Assembly: GCF_029360725.1 (NCBI RefSeq)
Contig: NZ_JARKMY010000004.1
Coordinates: 1 to 64,000, forward strand
DNA length: 64,000 bases
From: Chryseolinea sp. H1M3-3
GTDB taxonomy: Bacteria; Bacteroidota; Bacteroidia; Cytophagales; Cyclobacteriaceae
Direction: 5' to 3'
Shown piece after piece: positions 8,304 to 15,974 of this stretch. Within the stretch, counting starts at the first letter, position 1, and every line of letters begins with the position of its first letter. The notes beneath the pieces were generated by a model that had not been told where the DNA came from, did not search any database, and worked only from the letters and a program-made list of their open reading frames with translations. The translations under genes were made by a program, and so were the position numbers.

Positions 8304-9323
8304 CTACACATCAGACTCAACCGAATAAAGCTTCGTACTGCGGCTGATCATTTCTTTTACTTCTTGCTGGAGAGAAAGCGGCTTCAGCACTTTTACTTCC
8401 GCGCCAAAGGCGAGCAGGGTTTGTAGCAGTTCGTAGTTGGGAATGAGTTGCAGGCTGAGGACTAGGCCGGCTTCATCATCGCGTACGATTTGCTGCGTGG
8501 GGTGCAAGGGTTGTGTTTTAAAATAGTGGCCTTGCGATACGGAACACCACAACTGCACTTCTTTCACACCTCCAGGCCGCAAGGTGACGCCGATGGTGTG
8601 ATCAAAGTATTTCTGCAGGTCGATGCCAGTGTTGTCTTTGAAAGGTACCTTTTTGTTCGAGATGGTCTCGATGCGGTCCAGCGCCAGGATGATAATCTTT
8701 TTGCTGCGTTCGCTATAGCCTAATACATACCACAGGAATCTATATTCCTTTAGCAAGTAGGGATGGAAGACATGGTCGCGAACAGGTTGGTTAAATTTCC
8801 GGTAGGTCACCAGTACAGGTTGCTTGCGCGTTGTGGCGTGGTAGAGCTTATCGAAATGCTCAATGCCTTTGACGTACGGCACTTTTTCAAAATCGGCTAC
8901 AGGATGTTGTGGGTCCCTCCTCTCCCGCCTCGCCTGATGCATGACTACTTTATCGAGCTTGTCGAAGATACCGGCTACGCTGTTAAACACCGCTGCACCG
9001 CGAAAGCTTTTTAAGGATTCTACAATCAGGGCAAAGGCCTCGATTTCTCCGGGCGTCAACGGAAGGTTGTCGATGGTGTAGTCAGCGTCGGTGTAATGAT
9101 AGCCTCTGTTCCTGCGACAAAAAGCGATGGGTGCATTATAGCCTAATCGCCGGTCGTGACGCATGGCCTCCAGGTCTCTTTCAATGGACCGGGTGTCGAC
9201 CACGATGTCGTGTGTGGCGAGCGTTGATTTGATTTCCTCTAGTGAAGGATAAGGTTTCTGTTTATTAGTGAGACATGCGTTAATGATTTTGTAGCGCATG
9301 AACGGTTGCTTTCCAACAGGCAT
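8304..9323 (-). CDS. WYL-domain transcriptional regulator (YafY/DeoR-like)
   Basis: With the start at MPVGKQPFMRY the protein has 339 residues. The frame is open to 9491, but the extra 56 residues have no family resemblance. An N-terminal winged helix (about residues 5-65, with YPSLEEIKSTL and RSIERDLEAMR) is followed by a linker and a WYL domain, with YRFLWYVLGYSE near residue 205, then a C-terminal WCX-like region. WYL proteins sense a ligand, often nucleic acid or nucleotide, and several control defence systems. Here the SEFIR gene lies downstream on the same strand but 660 bp away, so direct control is speculative. Confidence 0.85.
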   Translation of the reverse strand: MPVGKQPFMRYKIINACLTNKQKPYPSLEEIKSTLATHDIVVDTRSIERDLEAMRHDRRLGYNAPIAFCRRNRGYHYTDADYTIDNLPLTPGEIEAFALIVESLKSFRGAAVFNSVAGIFDKLDKVVMHQARRERRDPQHPVADFEKVPYVKGIEHFDKLYHATTRKQPVLVTYRKFNQPVRDHVFHPYLLKEYRFLWYVLGYSERSKKIIILALDRIETISNKKVPFKDNTGIDLQKYFDHTIGVTLRPGGVKEVQLWCSVSQGHYFKTQPLHPTQQIVRDDEAGLVLSLQLIPNYELLQTLLAFGAEVKVLKPLSLQQEVKEMISRSTKLYSVESDV

Positions 9324-9585
9324 AGGTAAAGTGTAAAGGCTAAAAGCATAAACATCAAGGTAACTTCCGGATAATGACCCGATGTAAACTTTATCATTCA
9401 AGATAGTTCGCTTCGTGTAAAATTTCAAACGTGATTTTCCATTGATGCAACAAAACAGCGTCGTGTTCGCACACAGCCTTACATCTTCCATCCGGCACTA
9501 TCAGCACCTCCCTCCCCACAGAAAAAAAATCTCACTGTAACTCAACGAGTTAAAAAATATTTATCAATATCTCTCCCTTTATTTT

Positions 9586-9624
9586 CACTCCGACACTAGC
9601 TGGCGGAGTGACGCCATAGTTTTG
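9586..9624 (+). promoter_or_regulatory. Candidate promoter with inverted repeat upstream of the 186-aa gene
   Basis: TAGTTTTG (9617-9624) matches the Bacteroidota -7 box TAnnTTTG. Directly before it lies an inverted repeat, CACTCCG (9586-9592) and CGGAGTG (9604-9610), where the -33 element would sit. This suggests an operator overlapping the promoter of the gene starting at 9677. Confidence 0.4.
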
Positions 9625-9676
9625 TGTCATCACACTGCAGGTGGTAAAACTTAAACACTTAAACACTTAAAAAATT

Positions 9677-10237
9677 ATGGGAAAAATCGATGAAAACATT
9701 ATCACGAAAGGGTTTCGTGGTAAGTACAATGAAGACCTGGTATTTCGTAAGGTTGACAAGCAGACAATCTTTTCAAGGCGTTCGGTTAGTAGCAAGCCGC
9801 CAACGGAAAGTCAACTGGCAGCGCGGGCGCGCTTCAACAGCGCATCCATGTATGCCTCCAGTGCGATTGCACATCCGCAGCGAAGTCTGGACTACAAAGT
9901 GATGGCCGATCTCCAGGGATTAAAGAGCGCCTATCTCGCAGCGGTAACGGATTACCTCACCATGCCGGAGATTGGCAACGCATTCGCTGGCGAATACAAC
10001 GGCAACGCTGGTGATTTGATCACGATCATTGGAAAAGTAAAATTCAAGATCGTTGACCTGACGGTGACTATCCTTAGCGCAACAGGCGCGGTGATTGAAA
10101 CGGGCAAGGCTGTACCGTTTGAACTCAAGTGGCGGTATACCGCTACCACCCCTAATCCACAGGTACGCGGATCACGCCTTGTGCTTGTTGCCCGCGACAG
10201 GCAAGGAAAAGAGTCGACTGTTGATCAGGTATTGTAA
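9677..10237 (+). CDS. Conserved hypothetical protein (186 aa)
   Basis: This is a soluble protein without a signal peptide, beginning MGKIDENIITKGFRGKY. The N-terminal third is basic and contains a repeated Arg/Ala segment (QLAARARFNSAS). The C-terminal half has alternating beta-strand pattern (VDLTVTILSATGAVIETG, then KWRYTATTPNP) like a small beta-sandwich. I recall similar uncharacterised proteins in Bacteroidota but know no function. It has a candidate promoter of its own upstream and a strong terminator about 130 bp downstream, so it is a single-gene unit. Confidence 0.75.
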   Translation: MGKIDENIITKGFRGKYNEDLVFRKVDKQTIFSRRSVSSKPPTESQLAARARFNSASMYASSAIAHPQRSLDYKVMADLQGLKSAYLAAVTDYLTMPEIGNAFAGEYNGNAGDLITIIGKVKFKIVDLTVTILSATGAVIETGKAVPFELKWRYTATTPNPQVRGSRLVLVARDRQGKESTVDQVL

Positions 10238-10364
10238 ACCGTCTGTTGTCGACGTAAAACGGGAAATTATTATTAAACTTTAAACAAAAACTGCATGAAG
10301 AAAAAGAAGGACAAATAACGTATCACCATTAAATCAAAAACAACCTATGAGTCAATATGACTTT

Positions 10365-10398
10365 GCGTCCCGCCTGAAGTTGCGGGACGCTTTTTTTT
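10365..10398 (+). terminator. Rho-independent terminator
   Basis: A 9-bp stem GCGTCCCGC/GCGGGACGC with an 8-nt loop is followed by eight T residues. It closes the transcript of the 186-aa gene and separates it from the repeat array that begins right after. Confidence 0.9.
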
Positions 10399-10401
10399 GT
10401 T

Positions 10402-10694
10402 ATGAATACCTGCGGACTTCTTCCCCCTCAGAGTCACCGGCCTTACCTCCCTCTCAGAGTCACCGGCCTCCGGGACTCTGAGGAGTTCTGTGACGCTAAG
10501 GACCAACGTGAACCCTACCTGTTCAACTCCTTATAATGAACAACATCAAAATTTCCACGGTTACCCAATTCATAGAAGCCTGCACTTGAATGTCCTTCCC
10601 CCTCGATTCACCGGTCCTCGGGACTCTTTGCTACAACCGAGAGATTGTAGTGCTCAAAATCCTCAGAGTCCCGGAGACCGGTGACTCTGAGGGG
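10402..10694. repeat. Degenerate left part of the hairpin-repeat array
   Basis: Two left-type ends occur here. The first breaks off after ACCGGCC (10442). The second is a near-complete hairpin at 10452-10483, with arms TCTCAGAGTC/GACTCTGAGG. A third, decayed left end lies at about 10595-10627 and is fused to the CTACAACCGAGAG block that normally precedes a right end. A right-type hairpin follows at 10661-10692. The nested partial copies indicate repeated rearrangement. Confidence 0.8.
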
Positions 10695-10695
10695 G

Positions 10696-11330
10696 TACTA
10701 ACTCCTTGGAGTACTGTAAACAATTTTACATTCTACACCCCATAGCTATCAGGTGGAAATTAAACCGCAAAATGTAAAACGCTAACCCGATGGCTATCGG
10801 GTGTAAAATACAAAATGGATAGTTAATTCATTCTGGTCTTTGCTACAAACGAGAGATTGTGGTGCTCAGAATCCTCAGAGTCCCGGAGACCGGTGACCCT
10901 GAGGGGGTACTAACTCCTTGAAGTACTGGAAACAATTTTTACATTCTACACCCCATAGCTATCAGGTGGAAATTAAACCGCTAAATGTAAAACGCTAACC
11001 CGATAGCTATCGGGTATAAAATACAAAATGGATAGTTAATTCATTCTGGTCTTTGCTACAACCGAGAGATTGTAGTGCTCAAAATCCTCAGAGTCCCGGA
11101 GACCGGTGACTCTGAGGGGGTACTAACTCCTTGAAGTACTGTAAACAATTTTACATTCTACACCCCATAGCCATCGGGTGGAAATTAAACCGCAAAATGT
11201 AAAACGCTAACCCGATGGCTACCGAGTAAAATACAAAATGGATAGTTAATTCATTCTGGTCTTTGCTACAACCGAGAGATTGAGGTGCTCAGAATCCTCA
11301 AAGTCCCGGAGACCGGTGACTCTGAGGGGG
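10696..11330. repeat. Tandem array of three repeat units of about 212 bp
   Basis: The boundary GGGGG|TACTA recurs after 10695, 10907, 11120 and 11330, giving units of 212, 213 and 210 bp. Each unit contains a TTTACATTCTACACC block, a palindromic CCCGATrGCTATCGGG-like block, TTCATTCTGGTCTTTGCTAC, and a right-type hairpin (10873-10904, 11086-11117, 11296-11327). The units differ by scattered substitutions, for example in the hairpin arm at 10898 and 11301. No open frame is conserved between units, so they are not coding. Confidence 0.9.
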
Positions 11331-11335
11331 TACTA

Positions 11336-11401
11336 CGTAATCTGCTCGCTAGAATCACTTTGCGGTGGGCAAAATCGTACAGGGGATAAATGCACCACTT
11401 G
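11336..11401 (-). pseudogene. Internal fragment of glnS next to the repeat array
   Basis: About 66 bp match positions 36122-36188 inside the glutaminyl-tRNA synthetase gene of this window, with roughly 90% identity and one single-base indel. The matched piece encodes the region around YPMYDFAHGQSDS. The match begins within a few bases of the end of the last repeat unit (GGGGGTACTA) and stops before the kup gene end. It is too short to function. Confidence 0.8.
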
Positions 11402-11456
11402 ACGAAGGAAGAAAGAATCATTTAATCGTGCGGTGGCGCCATCAGTCCTCAGACTC

Positions 11457-13391
11457 CTAAACTCGCTTCAACTCCCACTTCTGATTCTTGTTATACACCA
11501 GCGGAATGTACTCCACTACCACATCACTCTTGTCTAGTCCAAAAGCGCGCTCATCATTTAAGCTCAGGGATTTTAGAAAGAAGTAGCTGTTCAACATCAA
11601 GCCTTCCTTCAATGAAAATTCGTTTTCCACCGAGATAAATTTCTCGATCACGACAAACTTGAAGTCAGGCTCGGGATTGTACTTTGTCGAGCCGTCCGGA
11701 CGAACATGAAGATTTAATTCTTTGTTCGCTACCAGTTGTTGCACGATCTTCTTGAAGAACATTTCTGATCTCGGCTGAATTCTGAAGCCGACTTTAATAT
11801 TAATTTTTATGACTTTGTCGTCGAGCAGTTCGGATACATCGTATGCTAGTGTGTAAGGCTCATCAGTTCGTTCAATGTGCAAGAACCAGTAGACATCGGC
11901 ACGTTTTGGTTTCTTTGAAAAAATTGACAGGATGATCTTTTCTTCGATTTGTTCACGGTGATTGGCTTTGGTTAAAAAGATCAGGTGTGTTGAAAACTTG
12001 GGGATGGCGTCATCTTCACTCAATTCATTGATGAGCGATGTGTATTTGCCAAGCTCAACGAATCGAACATGCTTGTTGTTAATTTTCCTCGCATAGTACC
12101 AGACATACATCACCGTAAAAATGAACAATTCGAAAAAGAGGAACATCCACCGCTCTTTTATCTTGACTGCGTTAGTGATGAAGAAAGAAAATTCAATGAT
12201 TCCAAACACCACGACAAACAGCACAACCCAGATGATGTTCCACTTCAATCTGTAAATCATGAAATATGAAAGCAGAATAGTGGTCATCATCATCGCGACA
12301 GTAATAGAAAATCCGTAGGCAGCTTCCATATGCGTGGAGCTCTTAAAATATAAGATCATGAGCACGCATCCCACCCAAAGGATAATATTCACACTCGGAA
12401 TGTAAATCTGTCCTTTCAGTTCTGTTGGCTGCCGCACAGTAACGCGCGGCCAGAAGTTCAGGCTCATGGCTTCGCTAATTAATGTATATGATCCGCTGAT
12501 TAATGCCTGCGACGCAATGATCGCTGCGCATGTAGCGATGACGATGCCGGGAATCAGAAACCAATGTGGCATCATTTCATAGAAGGGGTTTCGTCCACTC
12601 AGAAATTGATCTCCTTGATGCATCAGCCAGGCAGCTTGTCCCATATAATTTGTCATCAATGCTGCTTTTACAAACCCCCATGTTATCCTGATGTTTTTTC
12701 TTCCGCAATGGCCTAGATCTGAGTAAAGAGCCTCAGCTCCGGTAGTAGCCAGAAAGACAGCACCCAACAACCAAAAACCGTGAGGATAATTTACGAGCAG
12801 CTCGTACGCATAACGTGGACTCAGGGCTTTGATGATCTCAGGAAAGTGAATGATTTGACTAATGCCGATCACGAGCAACATCGTAAACCATATCATCATT
12901 ACCGGACCGAAGGTGATACCGACTTTCGCCGTCCCAAAACGTTGGAAGAAGAAAAGACCAGAGAGAATAATAATTACAATGGGCACAGTCGGAAGATCCG
13001 GAACCACTATCTCCAGCCCTTCAACAGCGGACGCTACCGAGATGGGCGGTGTAATGATTCCATCTGCCAGTAATGTTGTAGCTCCAAGTATTGTCGGGAT
13101 CACGAGGCCTTTCCTGAATCTTCTCACCAGCGCGTACAGAGAAAAAATTCCGCCTTCCCCTTCGTTGTCTGCCATCAACGTGATGATGATGTACTTAACT
13201 GTCGTCTGAAGCACAAGCGTCCAGAAGATGCAGGAAACTCCGCCAAGCACGAGTGTCTCTGTTATCTCGCGCTCACCGACAATTGCCTTGAGAACATACA
13301 ATGGACTTGTGCCAATATCTCCATAAATAATCCCAAGGGCTACGAGCAGTGAGGCAATAGTGATCCTGTTCGAATGATTATTCGATTTCAT
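11457..13391 (-). CDS. kup: Kup-type potassium uptake permease
   Basis: This 644-residue inner-membrane protein of the KUP/HAK/KT family imports K+, probably with protons. The family signature GIIYGDIGTSPLYV lies at residues 19-32. About 12 hydrophobic segments run to about residue 440, and a cytoplasmic C-terminal domain of about 200 residues follows. The length is close to the usual 620-640. The start is 22 bp after the kdpE-like gene, so the three genes kdpD-like, kdpE and kup very likely form one operon. This suggests the two-component system controls Kup instead of the usual KdpFABC pump. Confidence 0.95.
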   Translation of the reverse strand: MKSNNHSNRITIASLLVALGIIYGDIGTSPLYVLKAIVGEREITETLVLGGVSCIFWTLVLQTTVKYIIITLMADNEGEGGIFSLYALVRRFRKGLVIPTILGATTLLADGIITPPISVASAVEGLEIVVPDLPTVPIVIIILSGLFFFQRFGTAKVGITFGPVMMIWFTMLLVIGISQIIHFPEIIKALSPRYAYELLVNYPHGFWLLGAVFLATTGAEALYSDLGHCGRKNIRITWGFVKAALMTNYMGQAAWLMHQGDQFLSGRNPFYEMMPHWFLIPGIVIATCAAIIASQALISGSYTLISEAMSLNFWPRVTVRQPTELKGQIYIPSVNIILWVGCVLMILYFKSSTHMEAAYGFSITVAMMMTTILLSYFMIYRLKWNIIWVVLFVVVFGIIEFSFFITNAVKIKERWMFLFFELFIFTVMYVWYYARKINNKHVRFVELGKYTSLINELSEDDAIPKFSTHLIFLTKANHREQIEEKIILSIFSKKPKRADVYWFLHIERTDEPYTLAYDVSELLDDKVIKINIKVGFRIQPRSEMFFKKIVQQLVANKELNLHVRPDGSTKYNPEPDFKFVVIEKFISVENEFSLKEGLMLNSYFFLKSLSLNDERAFGLDKSDVVVEYIPLVYNKNQKWELKRV

Positions 13392-13413
13392 TTTTTATCA
13401 ATATTAGTGTTAG

Positions 13414-14097
13414 TTAATTACTGAGGAATCGGTACCCGACACCGGATTCCGTTACGATATGTGTTGGTCTGTTTACGTTCATTTCAATTTTCTTTCTTAG
13501 CTGTGCAACGAATACCCGCAGGTATTGCGACTCGTTGATGTAGGTCGGTCCCCACACCTGCTTAAGAAGATACTGATGTGTCAATACCTTACCTTCATTC
13601 TTTGCGAAAAGAATCAGAAGCGAGTATTCGGTCGATGTCAGCTTTAAGATTTGATTATTTCTTTTTACTGTTCGTGAAGCAAAGTCAATGGTGAGGTCTC
13701 CGAACTCGCTTGCATGCGCATTCTCCCGCTCAGAAGTTTTTCTGATGGCTGACCTTATTCTCGCCAGCAATTCACCCGTGCGGAACGGTTTCACCAAGTA
13801 GTCGTTCGCGCCACTGTCGAGCGCAGTCACGATTTCAGTCTCACTGGACTGGACAGATAGAATGATGATTGGATTCGAGTACCATTCGCGCAAATGGCGT
13901 AACACCTCCTGTCCATTTTGATCAGGCAACCCGAGGTCGAGAAGAATCAGATCAGGCGGATGGTTTGCAACCAGTGTAAGTGCTTCTTTGCCTGTCTCCG
14001 CTTCTATCACACGATATCCGCTTGACTGCAGGGTTATTGAAAGCATCTTCCTGATCTGCGGCTCATCATCAACTATCAGAATGTTGGCGTCATTCAT
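13414..14097 (-). CDS. kdpE: KdpE-like response regulator
   Basis: This is a 227-residue OmpR/KdpE-type regulator. The receiver domain holds the acidic pocket (VDDE at 9-12), phospho-acceptor D54 in ILLDLGLP and K103 in LVKPF. A winged-helix DNA-binding domain, about residues 130-225, includes LTSTEYSLL and the QYLRVFVAQLRKKIE recognition region. Its start overlaps the end of the sensor-kinase gene by 8 bp, which indicates coupled translation. It presumably activates the downstream kup gene when K+ is limiting. Naming as KdpE rests on similarity and on the KdpD-type partner. Confidence 0.9.
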   Translation of the reverse strand: MNDANILIVDDEPQIRKMLSITLQSSGYRVIEAETGKEALTLVANHPPDLILLDLGLPDQNGQEVLRHLREWYSNPIIILSVQSSETEIVTALDSGANDYLVKPFRTGELLARIRSAIRKTSERENAHASEFGDLTIDFASRTVKRNNQILKLTSTEYSLLILFAKNEGKVLTHQYLLKQVWGPTYINESQYLRVFVAQLRKKIEMNVNRPTHIVTESGVGYRFLSN

Positions 14098-15187
14098 TTT
14101 TGAGTCCGCTTAAATATGAAAACTCTGTTGGAATTCTGATTGTAAACTTGGCACCACAAACAGGAAGATTCCCTAACGTGATCGTCCCACCATGTGCTTC
14201 TACAAATCCTCTTGCGATAGAAAGGCCAAGTCCCGTTCCTCCGGGCTTCGCGCCCTGAAGTCGGTAAAACTTATCGAACACTTTATCGATCTCCTTTTGT
14301 GGAAATCCAGGTCCGTTATCTGCTACAATCAATACCATTTCATTCTGTTCGATCTCTGTTTGAATTGTGATCTTTGAATCCTCGGGTGTATGATTCACCG
14401 CATTGCTGACCAGGTTAAAAAGCACGTGCTCCATCAATCCATAATCGAGTTTACAGAGTGGAAAACTTTCAGGGATGTGAACAGCCACGTGGAAGTTTTG
14501 CAATGGAACGTCAAGCTGGTTTAATGTTTTGTAAATCAGGTCGTGCATGTCTACCCAATCTTTTTTCACTTGTAGGAACCCAGACTCAAGTCTCGACATA
14601 CTCAACAAATTTTCAACTTGCTGATTGAGCCGCAGTCCCGCCACGGAGATTTCGTTTATTAACTCTTTGCGATTTTCTGCCTTTAACTTGCCGTTCAATG
14701 CCTGAAGATTATCGGCAGCGCCAATGATAGTCGTGATGGGTGTTCGGAGCTCGTGTGATAACGAATTGAACAGCGCGTTGTAAAACTTTACGGCATTAGC
14801 CCTCGCCTCCTTTCTCCTTATCTCCTTTTGCATCTCTCGGATCTTGTAGGTAGCAACACCATTGATTAAGGCGATCACAAAATACATGATGAATAACAAA
14901 CGATCTTCCGCATCTCCTACCGTGAGCGTGAACCTTGGTGGAATAAAAAGAAAATTCCACAGCACTGCGCTCAGCGACGCAGCGACAAGAACAGGTACGA
15001 TATCGAGGAAGATGGCAACTACTGAAACCATTAGCATTAGTAATAATGCTATAACACGGTATCCAACGTAATCCCTGACCGCGAGTCCGAGCAATACTAC
15101 AAGGATTACTCCCCCAACACTGACAACGTACTGGGTTGCCTTGCCAGGTTTATGAAACAAGTAAACTTTCAATGCCCTGTGATCCAT
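14090..15187 (-). CDS. KdpD-like sensor histidine kinase lacking the KdpD N-terminal domain
   Basis: I start at the ATG of MDHRALKVY, preceded by a purine-rich stretch; a GTG at 15217 is the alternative. Residues 20-115 hold four membrane helices of the DUF4118 type found in KdpD (FIPPRFTLTV between them). They are followed by a coiled linker, the HisKA box SLSHELRTP with H145, and an ATPase domain with NLVSNAVNHT, DNGPGFP and GTGLGLSIA. Full KdpD proteins also carry about 350 N-terminal residues (KdpD and universal-stress domains), absent here. It heads the operon with kdpE and kup and probably senses K+ status or turgor through its membrane part. Confidence 0.88.
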   Translation of the reverse strand: MDHRALKVYLFHKPGKATQYVVSVGGVILVVLLGLAVRDYVGYRVIALLLMLMVSVVAIFLDIVPVLVAASLSAVLWNFLFIPPRFTLTVGDAEDRLLFIMYFVIALINGVATYKIREMQKEIRRKEARANAVKFYNALFNSLSHELRTPITTIIGAADNLQALNGKLKAENRKELINEISVAGLRLNQQVENLLSMSRLESGFLQVKKDWVDMHDLIYKTLNQLDVPLQNFHVAVHIPESFPLCKLDYGLMEHVLFNLVSNAVNHTPEDSKITIQTEIEQNEMVLIVADNGPGFPQKEIDKVFDKFYRLQGAKPGGTGLGLSIARGFVEAHGGTITLGNLPVCGAKFTIRIPTEFSYLSGLKNE

Positions 15188-15363
15188 TTCTTTCCCTTTG
15201 ACAAAACGAAGGTACACCTACGTTTATAAAGAAAATATTAAATCATTCAAGACCAGTATAAGGAATTTATAAAGATTGAAAAGCATGGCGTTGCAGCACA
15301 TAAAATAACCTCTGGGTTACCATCTTCCGTGAATGTTGTTTAAGACCTTAAAATGTTGTGTTT

Positions 15364-15547
15364 ATGATCAATAATATCGTATTGAAAGCAATCTTTTTGT
15401 TATCGCTCGCTTACCTGTTGACGAGCTGTTTCAGCTATGATCCCTCAGCGGATAAAGGACCAGATCAAGCGCTGATCAGGATGCACGTACCACCTGGATA
15501 TTATAACGATGATGCGTACCTGGTGATCACAGACATGGATGCCAATG
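15364..15547 (+). pseudogene. 5' fragment of a lipoprotein gene, cut by a repeat element
   Basis: The sequence 15358-15547 is about 94% identical to 24051-24240, the 5' end of the intact lipoprotein gene. It shares the same GTG-TTT-ATG start context, signal peptide and lipobox Cys. The match stops exactly after GATGCCAATG, where the left end of a hairpin repeat begins. The frame then runs on into repeat sequence and ends at 15588. Upstream sequence is also similar, more weakly, for about 55 bp. The residual frame could still make a short secreted peptide, but it lacks over 80% of the protein. Confidence 0.88.
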
Positions 15548-15749
15548 GACTTCTTCCCCCTCAGAGTCACCGGTCTACGGGACTCTGAGGACTGCTAACG
15601 TTAAGACTCTGAGGGGATACAAGATGTAAAGCGTGTAGCATAACGAGTTTATTTTTTCTGTACGATAATTCATTCTGGTCTTGGCTACAACCGAGAGATT
15701 GTGGCGCTCAGAATCCTCAGAGTCCCGGAGACCGGTGACTCTGAGGGGG
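15548..15749. repeat. Hairpin-repeat element B, flanked by two broken genes
   Basis: A left hairpin (15559-15590, arms CCTCAGAGTC/GACTCTGAGG) and a right hairpin of opposite orientation (15715-15746) bound about 125 bp. Between them lies an extra right-end fragment (GACTCTGAGGGG, about 15605-15616). A GTAAAGCGTGTAGCA block follows, which is otherwise seen only in the copy at 34.9 kb. The left side abuts the lipoprotein fragment and the right side abuts a hydrolase 3' remnant. Confidence 0.88.
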
Positions 15750-15950
15750 ACCGGAGTGAGGATCTTATAAAGCAGCAGCCAAACCAAAAGCATTGGTAAT
15801 CATGCCTGGTGAAGCGCACGTGGATTTATACGATAAATTGATGTCATCCCATTCAATAAGTTGGAGACATTTTTTAACGAAAACCTGAAAGTTGAGTCAA
15901 AAGTAAAGCAAGGGCAGAACCCACAAAAGGAAAATAAATCACCATATTAG
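15750..15950 (+). pseudogene. 3' remnant of an alpha/beta hydrolase gene
   Basis: Read with two frame changes, the sequence spells the C-terminus of an alpha/beta hydrolase: SEDL, then AAAKPKALVIMPGEAHVD, then IDVIPFNKLETFFNENL, ending at the TAG at 15948. Single-base losses lie near 15765 (after GAGGATCTT) and near 15838 (after TACGATAAA). The pieces resemble the active-site His region and last helix of the intact hydrolase at 61224-62276 (DGATHIQ, LTDFFNKNL). The 5' part is missing and repeat sequence takes its place. It directly precedes the alcohol dehydrogenase gene, so it was probably once the first gene of that operon. Confidence 0.75.
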
Positions 15951-15974
15951 TCGAAGGTTTAACAAAAATTTAAG

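Noticed and set aside
10696-11330. CRISPR-like array
   Set aside because: The repeat unit is about 212 bp and continuous, with no short repeat plus unique spacers, and no cas genes are present.
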